The translations under genes were made by a program, and so were the position numbers. From Chryseobacterium oryctis (GTDB taxonomy: Bacteria; Bacteroidota; Bacteroidia; Flavobacteriales; Weeksellaceae): DNA of 64,000 nt. The notes below the pieces were generated by a model that did no database searches, had not been told where the DNA came from, and saw nothing but the letters and a program-made list of their open reading frames with translations. How positions within the stretch are numbered: the first letter of the stretch is position 1; the number at the start of each line of letters is the position of its first letter. Shown piece after piece: positions 15,023-23,997 of this stretch. The DNA is taken from contig NZ_JAPDHV010000002.1 of assembly GCF_025971925.1 (NCBI RefSeq), positions 182,003-246,002 on the forward strand, read 5' to 3'.

Positions 15023-16252
15023 TTAAACCAAACTATTTTTATCTGAATAATTAAGTTTAAAGAAAATAAAAGTCATAATAGAAAAGGCAAGCAAAGAACT
15101 TCCTCCATAACTAAAATAAGGCAAAGGAATACCTACCGTTGGAAAAAGCCCCATAACCATTCCTAAATTAATCGAAAAGTGCATCAACAGTATGGAAGCA
15201 AAGCAATACCCAAAAACACGATTAAATGTAGATTTCTGCTTTTCTGCGAGATAATAAATCCTTCCAATATAAATCATATAGCACAATATAAGTACCGCGC
15301 TTCCTACAAATCCCCATTCTTCACCTACTGTACAGAAAATATAGTCAGTTTCCTGCTCAGGAACGAATTTTCCTTGTGTAACTGAGCCTTCACGATAACC
15401 TTTTCCTAAAAGCCCTCCTGAACCAATCGCTGTCTTTGAGTACAATAGATTATAACCAGAAGTATCTCTAAATGCTTTTTCTCCCTTATAGAGAACTTCT
15501 ATTCTTTCTCTCTGATGCTTTGGCAATTTTTCCAAAACAAAAGGAGAACCAAAAGCCAAACCACATAATATTAAAATCGAACCTGCTATACTTGAAATAG
15601 ATATAATATTCCAAGACATTCTATAATAGTTCATGGCAATCCAGCCTCCCGCAATTACCAATATTGTAAGAACAACATACAATGGCGGAATAGCCAAAGA
15701 GACAAGAAAAACTCCTGCAAAGACAAATCCTATTCCAAATAGCCATCCACTTAAGCCTTCTCTATATAACGCAATAAAAAAAGCAATAAATACCAGCATT
15801 GAGCCTACATCGGGAATAGCCAATACAACAACAGCAGGAATACCTATAATCCCGAGAGCTGTTAAAAGGGATTTTCTGTTACTTAAATTAAAATCCGGAC
15901 CAGAAACATAGTTCGAAAGCATTAAAGCAGTGCCAATTTTTGCAAATTCTACAGGTTGCATGGTAAAGCTCCCGAATTTATACCAGTTTTTCTGGCCAAG
16001 TATTTCTTTACCAAAAGGAAATAAACCAACTAGAAGTAAAACACCCCCGATGTAAATTATCCCGGACATATTTTCAAAAAACTTACTTCTTCCAACAAAA
16101 ATCACAAGCCCAACTACCAATGATATACAGAAAAAAAGCAATTGCTTTTCTCCTAATTTTTGGTCAACACTATAGATATTTGCAATCGCAAAAATGCAAA
16201 GCAAGAAATACAAGCCTAGACCCAATTTATCTATTCCTTCTGTCCATTTCAT
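15023..16252 (-). CDS. rodA: Rod-shape-determining SEDS glycosyltransferase RodA
   Basis: 409 aa, about ten membrane segments. SEDS proteins polymerise lipid II into glycan strands and work with PBP2 in the elongasome. The signature loop GSGGLLGKGYREG then KFVPEQETDYIFCTVGEE (about residues 278-312) includes the conserved Asp of the catalytic site. The C-terminal GIPLPYFSYGGSS motif is also present. It overlaps the upstream mrdA stop by 4 bases (ATGA), a translational coupling arrangement. Length and order match Bacteroidota mre operons. Confidence 0.95.
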   Translation of the reverse strand: MKWTEGIDKLGLGLYFLLCIFAIANIYSVDQKLGEKQLLFFCISLVVGLVIFVGRSKFFENMSGIIYIGGVLLLVGLFPFGKEILGQKNWYKFGSFTMQPVEFAKIGTALMLSNYVSGPDFNLSNRKSLLTALGIIGIPAVVVLAIPDVGSMLVFIAFFIALYREGLSGWLFGIGFVFAGVFLVSLAIPPLYVVLTILVIAGGWIAMNYYRMSWNIISISSIAGSILILCGLAFGSPFVLEKLPKHQRERIEVLYKGEKAFRDTSGYNLLYSKTAIGSGGLLGKGYREGSVTQGKFVPEQETDYIFCTVGEEWGFVGSAVLILCYMIYIGRIYYLAEKQKSTFNRVFGYCFASILLMHFSINLGMVMGLFPTVGIPLPYFSYGGSSLLAFSIMTFIFFKLNYSDKNSLV

Positions 16253-18291
16253 TGCTTGACCGGTTTTGTGTTTTTATTATTTTTTGTTTCGTCGTTAATC
16301 TTTTTTTGCAATTTAGCTTTTTGCTGCTTGATAAAATTTAAACTATCCTGAATTCTTTTTAGTTTAATAGAGTCCGGCTTAGGGTCTACATACAAACCTT
16401 TTCGTTTTAAATCAGCAATCCATTGTCTTTTATATTCAGGCATGAAACTTGAGCTTATCATTTTTTTGTAAAGATGTTCTCTTTTCAAATCTCCTGTAAT
16501 ATATTTTTCTGCAATTAACGTACAAGCAGGACCTGCCCAAGTTGCTCCAAAACCGGCATGTTCCATTACTGCAGCAACCACAATTTTTGGTTTATCCGCA
16601 GGAGCTATCAATACAAAGATTGAATTATCTTTCCCTTGCGGAACTTGTGCTGTTCCCGTTTTAGCCAATTGTGTAAAATCATTAGATTTCAAACCTCTTG
16701 CTGTACCACGTAAAACCACAGCTTCCATTCCTTTAAGCACGGGTTCAAAATGCTTAGGATCAACAAGTGTTTTATGCTTCTTTTTAAATCTTGGATCCGG
16801 ATTAGGTTTTCCGTCAATTGATTTAACAATATGCGGAGTATAATACCAACCTCTATTTGCAATTGCAGCAACAAAATTCGCCATCTGTAATGGTGTAAGA
16901 AGAACATCTCCTTGACCCATTCCATTATAAATAGCCCCTGTTGACATCTCATCCCAATTTTTAAAATCCGTCCTTTGGGAGCCACTCGCTTTCATGATGG
17001 CCTTGAACCTTTTTTCATAAAAATCTCCAGAAGGAATTCTCCCCTTCGCACCTACAGCAAAATCATTATTTAAGAATTCTCCTACTCCAAAACTGCTCAT
17101 TATTTTTTTCCACTCATCAACACCTTTCGACGGATTTCCTGGATATTTTTTGATAATTGCAATAAATGCATACGTGAAAAAACAATTACTGGAAACCTGA
17201 ATTGAAGGAATTAGCGGATCGGCTCCTCCGTGACCTTTAATTCTTTTACCTTTATAAAAAAAACCACCACCGCATGGGAAAATTGTTTTCTCATCCATAA
17301 CTCCCATTTGCATTGCCGCTAAAGCCGTTAACAATTTAAAGGTAGAACCTGGAGGATAAGCCGCTTGTAAAGAACGATCAAAAGTAGGCTTATTCTCATA
17401 TATCGTATCTTTTGATAAAGCGTACAAATTTTTGGATTTATTAGGTCCGGTGAAAAGATTAGGATCAATATCCGGTCCGGTTGCTGAAACTAATACTTCC
17501 CCATTATTGGGATCTAAAGCTACAATAGCTCCATGTTTATTTACCAACATTTCTTCAGCCATTCTCTGAAGATCATAATCAATAGTAAGAGTGATATCTT
17601 TTCCTGTAACCACATCTTTATCTAAAGTTCCGTTTTTATAAGAACCTATACTTCTAAGTTTGATATCTTTCTGAATATATTTAACTCCTTTAATACCCCT
17701 CAATTCCTTTTCATAGGATTTTTCAACTCCTGTTTTTCCAATAAAATCTCCTGGTAAATAATATGCAGAATCTTTCTTAATCTCTCTTTCGTTTACTTCA
17801 CTTGTATATCCTAAAAGGTTACCCGAGGTTGAAACTTCATATTGTCGCTGAGGTCGCGAAACAATACTAAAAGCAGGGTATTTAAAAATAATTTCCTGAA
17901 CTCTCGCAATATCTTCTCTGCTGAGATCTTTGATGAAAGTCATCGGAGTCAGCTTTGAGTAATATTTTTCCTTTTTAATGGTATTAATCCTATTAATAAA
18001 ATCCGACTTGCTGATTTTCATTAAATTACAAAAACCAATAGTATCAAAATCAGGTTTCATCAGAGCCTGAACGAAAGAAATTTCATAAGCAGGTTGATTC
18101 CCTACCATGATTTTCCCATTTCTATCAAAAATTACCCCTCGTTGAGGAATAATGTATTCGGTTTTAATAGAAGTATTGGCAGCATTAAGGGCATACCTGT
18201 CTGTAAACAACTGCAAATAGGCAAGTCTCGCCACAAAAATAAGTGCGATTACAACGAGAACAGAGAAGATTTTTAAATAACGTGTGTTCAA
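16249..18291 (-). CDS. mrdA: Penicillin-binding protein 2 (elongation transpeptidase)
   Basis: 680 aa, one N-terminal membrane anchor (KIFSVLVVIALIFVARLAYL), dimerisation domain starting PQRGVIFDRNG, then the transpeptidase. Catalytic motifs are complete: STFK of PPGSTFKLLTA (near 317), SSN of QVSSNCFF (near 360) and KTG of AKTGTAQVP (near 543). It crosslinks new peptidoglycan with RodA. The C-terminal tail (about 640-680) is lysine/asparagine-rich and likely disordered. It is coupled to mreD upstream and rodA downstream by 4-base overlaps. Confidence 0.95.
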   Translation of the reverse strand: MNTRYLKIFSVLVVIALIFVARLAYLQLFTDRYALNAANTSIKTEYIIPQRGVIFDRNGKIMVGNQPAYEISFVQALMKPDFDTIGFCNLMKISKSDFINRINTIKKEKYYSKLTPMTFIKDLSREDIARVQEIIFKYPAFSIVSRPQRQYEVSTSGNLLGYTSEVNEREIKKDSAYYLPGDFIGKTGVEKSYEKELRGIKGVKYIQKDIKLRSIGSYKNGTLDKDVVTGKDITLTIDYDLQRMAEEMLVNKHGAIVALDPNNGEVLVSATGPDIDPNLFTGPNKSKNLYALSKDTIYENKPTFDRSLQAAYPPGSTFKLLTALAAMQMGVMDEKTIFPCGGGFFYKGKRIKGHGGADPLIPSIQVSSNCFFTYAFIAIIKKYPGNPSKGVDEWKKIMSSFGVGEFLNNDFAVGAKGRIPSGDFYEKRFKAIMKASGSQRTDFKNWDEMSTGAIYNGMGQGDVLLTPLQMANFVAAIANRGWYYTPHIVKSIDGKPNPDPRFKKKHKTLVDPKHFEPVLKGMEAVVLRGTARGLKSNDFTQLAKTGTAQVPQGKDNSIFVLIAPADKPKIVVAAVMEHAGFGATWAGPACTLIAEKYITGDLKREHLYKKMISSSFMPEYKRQWIADLKRKGLYVDPKPDSIKLKRIQDSLNFIKQQKAKLQKKINDETKNNKNTKPVKQ

Positions 18292-18794
18292 ACTTTTTGT
18301 TTGATTTTAAATATTAATGCATAAATAACTATAAATATAAAAGAAATTATACTTGTTACCAACACATTAAGTAATATTTCGAAGAAACGGCTAAACTTAA
18401 AAAATTCAATATACTGAACGAATAATTGATGTAAGAAGATACTTGAAAACAAGAACAATAAAAACTGCGTCCATTGTAAAGACTGAAAAGAAAAGAAGTC
18501 TGTTGAAGTATCTGTAGAAGTTCTGAAAATCAATGTTCTGAAATAAGCAACCAAAGTTGTCGCAAATGCATTAATTCCCCAAGAATATAGAAAAGCATCA
18601 ATTGACAAACCAATCAAGAAGCTTAGTGCTAAGAATTGAAATTTATTTCGAAAAAAAGGATAAAACATTACAAAAACAGGATATAATACCGGGGTATACT
18701 TACCAAAAACTGTAATCCTGTTGAGTACAAAAATCTGTAACGCAACAAGAAAAATCATGATTAAAATATCCGTAAATAAAGTCCTGCTAATCAT
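18288..18794 (-). CDS. mreD: Rod-shape-determining protein MreD
   Basis: 168 aa, five or six hydrophobic helices, assigned by position between mreC and mrdA and by size and hydrophobicity; MreD sequences are poorly conserved. It is an inner-membrane part of the elongasome linking MreC to PBP2/RodA. It overlaps mreC by 8 bases and mrdA by 4. Confidence 0.85.
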   Translation of the reverse strand: MISRTLFTDILIMIFLVALQIFVLNRITVFGKYTPVLYPVFVMFYPFFRNKFQFLALSFLIGLSIDAFLYSWGINAFATTLVAYFRTLIFRTSTDTSTDFFSFQSLQWTQFLLFLFSSIFLHQLFVQYIEFFKFSRFFEILLNVLVTSIISFIFIVIYALIFKIKQKV

Positions 18795-19641
18795 TTTCCT
18801 TTTTTATTACAGCTTGCATTGTATCTTGAATCTTCTGAACTTCTGCTTTTTTCAGATTCTTAACTACAAAAACCTTATTTAAAGCACCCATTTTTTCACT
18901 TAATTCTACCGAAATATCCCAGAATCCTGTTTTATTATCAACCGAATATCCTGCAATTGTTCCTATCATTACTCCTTTAGGGAAAATAGCCGATTTACCA
19001 TCGGTTACAATTGTATCTCCCACTCGTAAAGCAACATATTTAGGAATATCTGCCAAATGCATTACTCTGGAATTATCTCCATTCCAAGTTAAAGTCCCGA
19101 AATATCCTGAATTTTTTAAAGCTGCATTAATTCTGATTTTATTAACACTTAAAACCGATTGAACCAATGCGTAACTATCTGTAGAATTAATAACAATTCC
19201 CGCAATGCCTTTAGGAGCCATTACTCCCATTTGCGGAAAAACTCCATCACGTCTTCCTCTATTAATTGTAAAATAGTTGTTTTTTCTATTGATACTATTA
19301 AAAACAATTTCTCCGTCTACAAATGTGTAAATCTGTCCTCCTCCTATAGTATCATGAACTTTCCTGAACTGAGGATTTTGCGCACCTTGTTTACCATATA
19401 GCTCTGTCATTAAAGCTTTATTTTGCGCAACAAGGTCTTCGTTTATCTGCTTGAGTTTAAGATAAGAAATCCCTTCATCAATACCTCCCGAAACCCACGA
19501 ATTCAAAGCCGCCGTTTGACCCGCAATCCATGATTTCTGCATAGAATTTTTAGAGAATATCAAAACCAGAGCAATAATTTGCAGGAATATAAAGAAGACA
19601 AAAAATGCGTTCTTCGAAAATAATCTCAGCAAAAATCCCAT
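18787..19641 (-). CDS. mreC: Rod-shape-determining protein MreC
   Basis: 284 aa. A single N-terminal membrane helix (FFVFFIFLQIIALVLIF), a coiled segment near 60-90, then the periplasmic double beta-barrel with the typical stretch NYFTINRGRRDGVFPQMGV (about residues 122-140) and later VGDTIVTDGKSAIFPKGV. It activates PBP2 in the elongasome. It begins 27 bases after mreB, in the same operon. Confidence 0.93.
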   Translation of the reverse strand: MGFLLRLFSKNAFFVFFIFLQIIALVLIFSKNSMQKSWIAGQTAALNSWVSGGIDEGISYLKLKQINEDLVAQNKALMTELYGKQGAQNPQFRKVHDTIGGGQIYTFVDGEIVFNSINRKNNYFTINRGRRDGVFPQMGVMAPKGIAGIVINSTDSYALVQSVLSVNKIRINAALKNSGYFGTLTWNGDNSRVMHLADIPKYVALRVGDTIVTDGKSAIFPKGVMIGTIAGYSVDNKTGFWDISVELSEKMGALNKVFVVKNLKKAEVQKIQDTMQAVIKKEND

Positions 19642-19668
19642 TCAGATATAGTGTCGTAAAAGTTAAAA

Positions 19669-20694
19669 TTATTTAATTAAGAAATTGAATTTATCCATAT
19701 TCTTAAGCGCAATCCCCGTTCCTCGAACAACAGCTCTCAACGGATCTTCCGCAACAAAAACAGGCAATCCGGTTTTCTTGTGTAATCTATCTGCAAGACC
19801 TCTCAACAAAGCACCACCTCCCGCAAGATAAATACCTGTTTTATAAATATCCGCAGCCAATTCCGGAGGAGTAAGAGAAAGCGTTTCCATTACAGCATCT
19901 TCGATTCTGATAATAGATTTATCCAACGCTCTTGCAATCTCTTTGTAACCAACCATGATTTCTTTTGGCTTACCCGTAATAAGGTCTCTACCCTGTACCG
20001 GAATATCTTCAATATCAACATCTAAGTCTTCAACAGCAGAACCTACTTCAATTTTAATTCTTTCAGCAGTTCTTTCCCCAATATAAAGATTGTGGTGAGT
20101 TCTTAAGTAATAAGCAATATCATTTGTAAATACATCTCCTGCAATTTTCACTGACTTATCACATACAATACCTCCTAAAGCAACAACAGCAATCTCTGTT
20201 GTACCACCGCCTATATCGATAATCATATTACCTTCAGGTTTTTGAACGTCGATTCCAACCCCTATAGCTGCAGCCATCGGTTCATAAATCAATCGTACTT
20301 CTTTTGCGTTTACTTTCTGTGCCGAGTCTCTTACCGCTCTTTTTTCAACTTCAGTAATTCCAGAAGGGATACAAATAACAATTCTCAATGCCGGTTGAAT
20401 AAATTTACCTTTAATTCCAGGAATTTTTTTGATAAATTCTTTAATCATATGCTCAGAAGCATGGAAATCTGCAATAACCCCATCTTTCAAAGGACGAATT
20501 GTTTTGATATCCTCGTGAGTTTTACCTTGCATATGTTTCGCCTGTTCCCCAACAGCAATTGGCCTACCCGTAGATCGTTCAATTGCAACAATTGAAGGCT
20601 GATCTATAACAATTTTATTATTATGAATGATAAGAGTGTTGGCAGTACCAAGGTCTATCGCAATTTCTTGCGTAAACATATCAAATAAACCCAT
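19669..20694 (-). CDS. mreB: Rod-shape-determining actin homologue MreB
   Basis: 341 aa from the ATG at 20694 (MGLFDMFTQEIAIDLGTANT), which matches normal MreB starts. An in-frame ATG at 20748 would lie upstream of the candidate promoter. Actin-fold motifs seen are phosphate-1 IDLGTANTLI, the phosphate-2 MIIDIGGGTTEIAVV near 165, and adenosine motif YLAGGGALLRGL near 300. MreB filaments direct lateral wall growth, which implies rod-shaped cells. First gene of the operon mreB-mreC-mreD-mrdA-rodA-pentapeptide. Confidence 0.96.
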   Translation of the reverse strand: MGLFDMFTQEIAIDLGTANTLIIHNNKIVIDQPSIVAIERSTGRPIAVGEQAKHMQGKTHEDIKTIRPLKDGVIADFHASEHMIKEFIKKIPGIKGKFIQPALRIVICIPSGITEVEKRAVRDSAQKVNAKEVRLIYEPMAAAIGVGIDVQKPEGNMIIDIGGGTTEIAVVALGGIVCDKSVKIAGDVFTNDIAYYLRTHHNLYIGERTAERIKIEVGSAVEDLDVDIEDIPVQGRDLITGKPKEIMVGYKEIARALDKSIIRIEDAVMETLSLTPPELAADIYKTGIYLAGGGALLRGLADRLHKKTGLPVFVAEDPLRAVVRGTGIALKNMDKFNFLIK

Positions 20695-20722
20695 ATTTTT
20701 CTTCTGATTTTTTAAAGATTTA

Positions 20723-20748
20723 CAAAGATATAAATTTAAGACAACCAA
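20723..20748 (-). promoter_or_regulatory. Candidate promoter of the mre operon
   Basis: Minus-strand TATCTTTG at 20723-20730 fits TAnnTTTG. A TTG at 20746-20748 is 15 bases upstream, slightly short of the usual -33 spacing. The leader to the mreB ATG would be about 20 bases. Confidence 0.5.
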
Positions 20749-21008
20749 AGAAATTCCATGAGCATTTAATTTGGTTAAAATTTTATTAAAATTTCTAAGA
20801 GTTTATTAACTTTCACTTTAGATATTTACAGACTTCAACTTAAGCTATTTTAAACATTGTAGTAATGACACACAATAGCGAGAATATTAGATTGCAAATT
20901 CTATAGTATTTCTCAAAAATCATTTATAATAATTGAATTGAAAAAAAAAATTAAAAACTCTTAATATCAAATCCCATCTATTTAGAACAAACCCAAATAG
21001 TTTTTCAC
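20749..21008. other. Gene-free divergent spacer between mre and hem operons
   Basis: AT-rich (many A/T runs). No open frame with coding character, RNA fold or repeat was recognised. It only separates the two divergent promoters. Confidence 0.5.
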
Positions 21009-21030
21009 GATAATTATCATATATATTATC
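21009..21030. promoter_or_regulatory. Palindromic GATAATTATC site upstream of hemA
   Basis: The 10-base perfect palindrome GATAATTATC (21009-21018) is followed by another ATTATC ending at 21030, so GATAAT and ATTATC half-sites bracket 22 bases. Half-sites of this type occur in Fur-like iron boxes. It ends 25 bases before the hemA -7 element. Iron control of haem synthesis would make sense but is a guess. Confidence 0.3.
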
Positions 21031-21055
21031 AGAAAATCATTAAGTAAAAAAAGCG

Positions 21056-21063
21056 TAAATTTG
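21056..21063 (+). promoter_or_regulatory. -7 promoter element of the hem operon
   Basis: TAAATTTG matches TAnnTTTG and ends only 8 bases before the hemA ATG, so the transcript would have almost no 5' leader. No TTG at standard -33 spacing. Confidence 0.5.
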
Positions 21064-21071
21064 CACCACTT

Positions 21072-22346
21072 ATGTTACAGCATTCCAACATACATAAAAC
21101 GTCGAATTTTGCAGTACTTTCCATAAGCTACGAAAAAGCAGATGGAGAAACTCGCGGGAAATTTGCATTTTTTGATGAAAACATCAAAAATTTTGTTTCC
21201 AGAATTCATAATGAGGATTTGGGAGATGCTTTTGTTGTTTCTACCTGTAACAGAACCGAAATCTATACCACTTCACCCAATTATCTTCTGGTAGCAGAAG
21301 AATACTGTAAAACTATCGGGGTAAGCATTACCGATTTTCTTCAGTTTGCTAATATTCACACCAAAGAAGAAGCCTTAACCCATTTATTCAGAGTTGCAGC
21401 AGGTTTGGAAAGTCAAATAATTGGTGATTTTGAGATTATTGGACAAATTAAAAAAGCCTATACTCGTTTTAAAAAAGAAAGACAAAACTCTAATCCTTAT
21501 TTGGAAAGAGCAATTAATTCTGCTATTCAGATTTCAAAAAGAATAAAAAACGAAACAGGAATATCAAACGGAGCCGCATCGGTTTCTTATGCTGCGGTTC
21601 ATTATATTTTAAACACTCAAAAAAGAATTAACGAAAAAAACATCCTTCTTTTAGGAGTCGGAGAAATAGGGCAAAACACCGTTGAAAACCTTGTAAAACA
21701 TGTTTATCAACCCAAAATAAAAGTAGCCAACAGAACTCAGGAAAAAGCGGAAAAAATTTCCAGCAAGTATAACATTCCTAGTGTTGATTATAATAATTTT
21801 GATAAAGAGCTAAAAAATACCGACATTCTGATTGTTGCAACAGGAGCAAAGCACCCTATTGTAAACCAATCTCATTTTCCGAACGGAAAAGAAACTTTAG
21901 TGATTGACCTTTCCATTCCGCATAACGTAGAAAAAGATGTTACTGATAATGAAAATGTGACATTAGTAGATGTTGATGATCTTTCAAAACAAATTCAGGA
22001 AACGATTCAACAGCGAGAAAAGGAAGTTCCGAAAGCAGAAAAAATTATCAAGGAAATGACAAAAGAGTTCCTTGAGTGGGAAAAAAAGAGAAAGTTAGTG
22101 CCAAATATCCATCATTTCAAAGCTGTTTTAAAAAACATGGAACGCAATGAAATGCATAATTTTTACAAAAAGAATAAATATATAAACATAGAAGATATGG
22201 CACTTTCTGATAAAATGATTCAGAAAATTACCAATCGATTCGCAAAATACATTATAGATAATCCTCTAAAAGCCGAAGAAATTAGTAAATTAATGCACGA
22301 AATATTAGTTGAACAACCAAACAACGAATTCAATGAAAAGCATTAG
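21072..22346 (+). CDS. hemA: Glutamyl-tRNA reductase HemA
   Basis: 424 aa. It reduces Glu-tRNA(Glu) to glutamate-1-semialdehyde, the first committed step of C5-pathway haem synthesis. The catalytic Cys lies in FVVSTCNRTEIY (about residue 60), the active-site stretch AAGLESQIIGDFEIIGQ is near 116, and the NADPH Rossmann motif LLLGVGEIGQNT is near 193. The C-terminal dimerisation helices are present. First of four haem genes; hemC starts within its last 14 bases. The short leader suggests unusual initiation. Confidence 0.95.
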   Translation: MLQHSNIHKTSNFAVLSISYEKADGETRGKFAFFDENIKNFVSRIHNEDLGDAFVVSTCNRTEIYTTSPNYLLVAEEYCKTIGVSITDFLQFANIHTKEEALTHLFRVAAGLESQIIGDFEIIGQIKKAYTRFKKERQNSNPYLERAINSAIQISKRIKNETGISNGAASVSYAAVHYILNTQKRINEKNILLLGVGEIGQNTVENLVKHVYQPKIKVANRTQEKAEKISSKYNIPSVDYNNFDKELKNTDILIVATGAKHPIVNQSHFPNGKETLVIDLSIPHNVEKDVTDNENVTLVDVDDLSKQIQETIQQREKEVPKAEKIIKEMTKEFLEWEKKRKLVPNIHHFKAVLKNMERNEMHNFYKKNKYINIEDMALSDKMIQKITNRFAKYIIDNPLKAEEISKLMHEILVEQPNNEFNEKH

Positions 22347-23241
22347 AATCGGAACCAGAAATTCTGCACTTGCACTATGGCAAGCCAGAGAAGTTGCAAG
22401 ACATTTGCAAAACAACAACTATAAAACTGAGATTACCCCAATTGTTTCTTCGGGTGATAAAAACCTTAATCAGCCTCTTTATTCTCTTGGGATAACCGGT
22501 GTTTTCACAAGAGACCTTGATGTTGCATTATTGAATGATGAAATTGACATTGCTGTACATTCTTTAAAAGACGTACCTACTCAATTACCTGAAAACATAG
22601 AGCTTATCGCATACCTTGAAAGAGATTTTCCTCAAGATGTTTTAATTAGAAAAGAAGCATCAAGAAATAAAGAATTTCATGAATTAAAACTGGCTACAAG
22701 CAGTTTGAGAAGGAGAGCTTTTTGGCTAAGAAACTATCCTAATGCTGAGTTCTCAGATATTCGTGGAAATATACAAACCCGTCTTCAAAAATTAGAAGAA
22801 CAGGATTTTGACGCTACAATTTTATCTTTAGCAGGAATTAAGAGAATGAAAATGAATCTTGATTACGAAATGCTTCCTTTAATGATTTCGGCTCCATCAC
22901 AAGGCGTTGTAACCGTTGCCGGGCATTCCGACAAAAAGGAAATTAATGATATTGTAAGAAAAATCAACCATAAAGCGACACAAACCTGTGTTGAAATTGA
23001 AAGAAACTTTCTAAGCACTTTAGAAGGTGGCTGTACAGCTCCTATTGGTGCTTTTGCTCAAATTTTCGATGACCAAATAAGGTTTAAGGCTGCTCTTTGC
23101 TCATTAGATGGCAAAAACTGCATTTCAATTGATGAAAGCTTCGTTTATAATGAAACAGAAAATTTTGGGGAAAAATATGCGAACATCGTTCTTGAAAACG
23201 GAGGAAAAGAAATGATGGTTGAAATCAAAAATAATTTATAG
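22333..23241 (+). CDS. hemC: Hydroxymethylbilane synthase (porphobilinogen deaminase)
   Basis: 302 aa from the ATG at 22333 (MKSIRIGTRNSALALWQA). A TTG 24 bases earlier is not needed. It polymerises four porphobilinogens. Seen: the catalytic Asp in HSLKDVPTQLP near residue 80, the arginine-rich SSLRRRAFWLRNYP near 125, and the dipyrromethane-cofactor Cys in EGGCTAPIGAF near 234. It is coupled to hemA by overlap. Confidence 0.95.
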   Translation: MKSIRIGTRNSALALWQAREVARHLQNNNYKTEITPIVSSGDKNLNQPLYSLGITGVFTRDLDVALLNDEIDIAVHSLKDVPTQLPENIELIAYLERDFPQDVLIRKEASRNKEFHELKLATSSLRRRAFWLRNYPNAEFSDIRGNIQTRLQKLEEQDFDATILSLAGIKRMKMNLDYEMLPLMISAPSQGVVTVAGHSDKKEINDIVRKINHKATQTCVEIERNFLSTLEGGCTAPIGAFAQIFDDQIRFKAALCSLDGKNCISIDESFVYNETENFGEKYANIVLENGGKEMMVEIKNNL

Positions 23242-23274
23242 AAATCACTACTACCTTAATTAGGTTTCAGTAAT

Positions 23275-23946
23275 ATGAATATCTTATTTACCAAAAATAT
23301 AGAACCAGATGTTTTATCCAAAGATTTAGGAGAGAATATTTGGGCTGATTCTGTTGAGGTAATTAAAACCACTCCCATAAAAATCGCTCCTTTTGATTTG
23401 AAAAACAGCTCCCTGATTTTCACAAGCGTGAATGGCGTGAATGCTTTTTTTCAAAATCATTTTAAACCCAACGAAGATTTCACTGCCAAAAACTACAATA
23501 AAATCTATTGTGTAGGTGAAAAAACCAAGAAAGAATTAAGAAAATATGGCTTTGGTACTTTTAAAGTACTTAAAAATGCAGAAACTCTTTCAAGGTTTAT
23601 TACATGTAGTTGCCAGTATGAAAAATTTCTTCATTTTTGTGGAAATTTAGCACTATCTATTTTAGACAATGAACTTCCTCTGCAAAATATCAGATATAAA
23701 AAAATAGTTATTTACAACACAGAGGAACTCAATCCTGTTATTAGCAAAAAATATGACGCTGCTGTATTTTTTAGTCCAAGTGGAGTGCGTAGTTTCTTAA
23801 AAAACAATTCATTAACGAATATGAAAGTTTTTTCGATAGGAGAAACAACTTCTAATGAATTGAGAAAATATACTAAAGAAAAAATTTATACTTCAGAAGG
23901 AAACACTTTAGCTTCCATCTTAAAATTAATAAAAAGTAAGATTTGA
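23275..23946 (+). CDS. hemD: Uroporphyrinogen-III synthase
   Basis: 223 aa. HemD sequences are very divergent, so the call leans on position between hemC and hemE plus the two-lobed Rossmann pattern: LIFTSVNGVNAFFQNH near residue 46, YNKIYCVGEKTKKEL near 75, AVFFSPSGVRSFLKN near 163, and KVFSIGETTSNEL near 184. It closes and inverts ring D of the linear tetrapyrrole. It starts 33 bases after hemC. Confidence 0.85.
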   Translation: MNILFTKNIEPDVLSKDLGENIWADSVEVIKTTPIKIAPFDLKNSSLIFTSVNGVNAFFQNHFKPNEDFTAKNYNKIYCVGEKTKKELRKYGFGTFKVLKNAETLSRFITCSCQYEKFLHFCGNLALSILDNELPLQNIRYKKIVIYNTEELNPVISKKYDAAVFFSPSGVRSFLKNNSLTNMKVFSIGETTSNELRKYTKEKIYTSEGNTLASILKLIKSKI

Positions 23947-23997
23947 AAACCCTACAATACATTTTTTTGTATATAAAGGTAAAACTATCAGATAATT

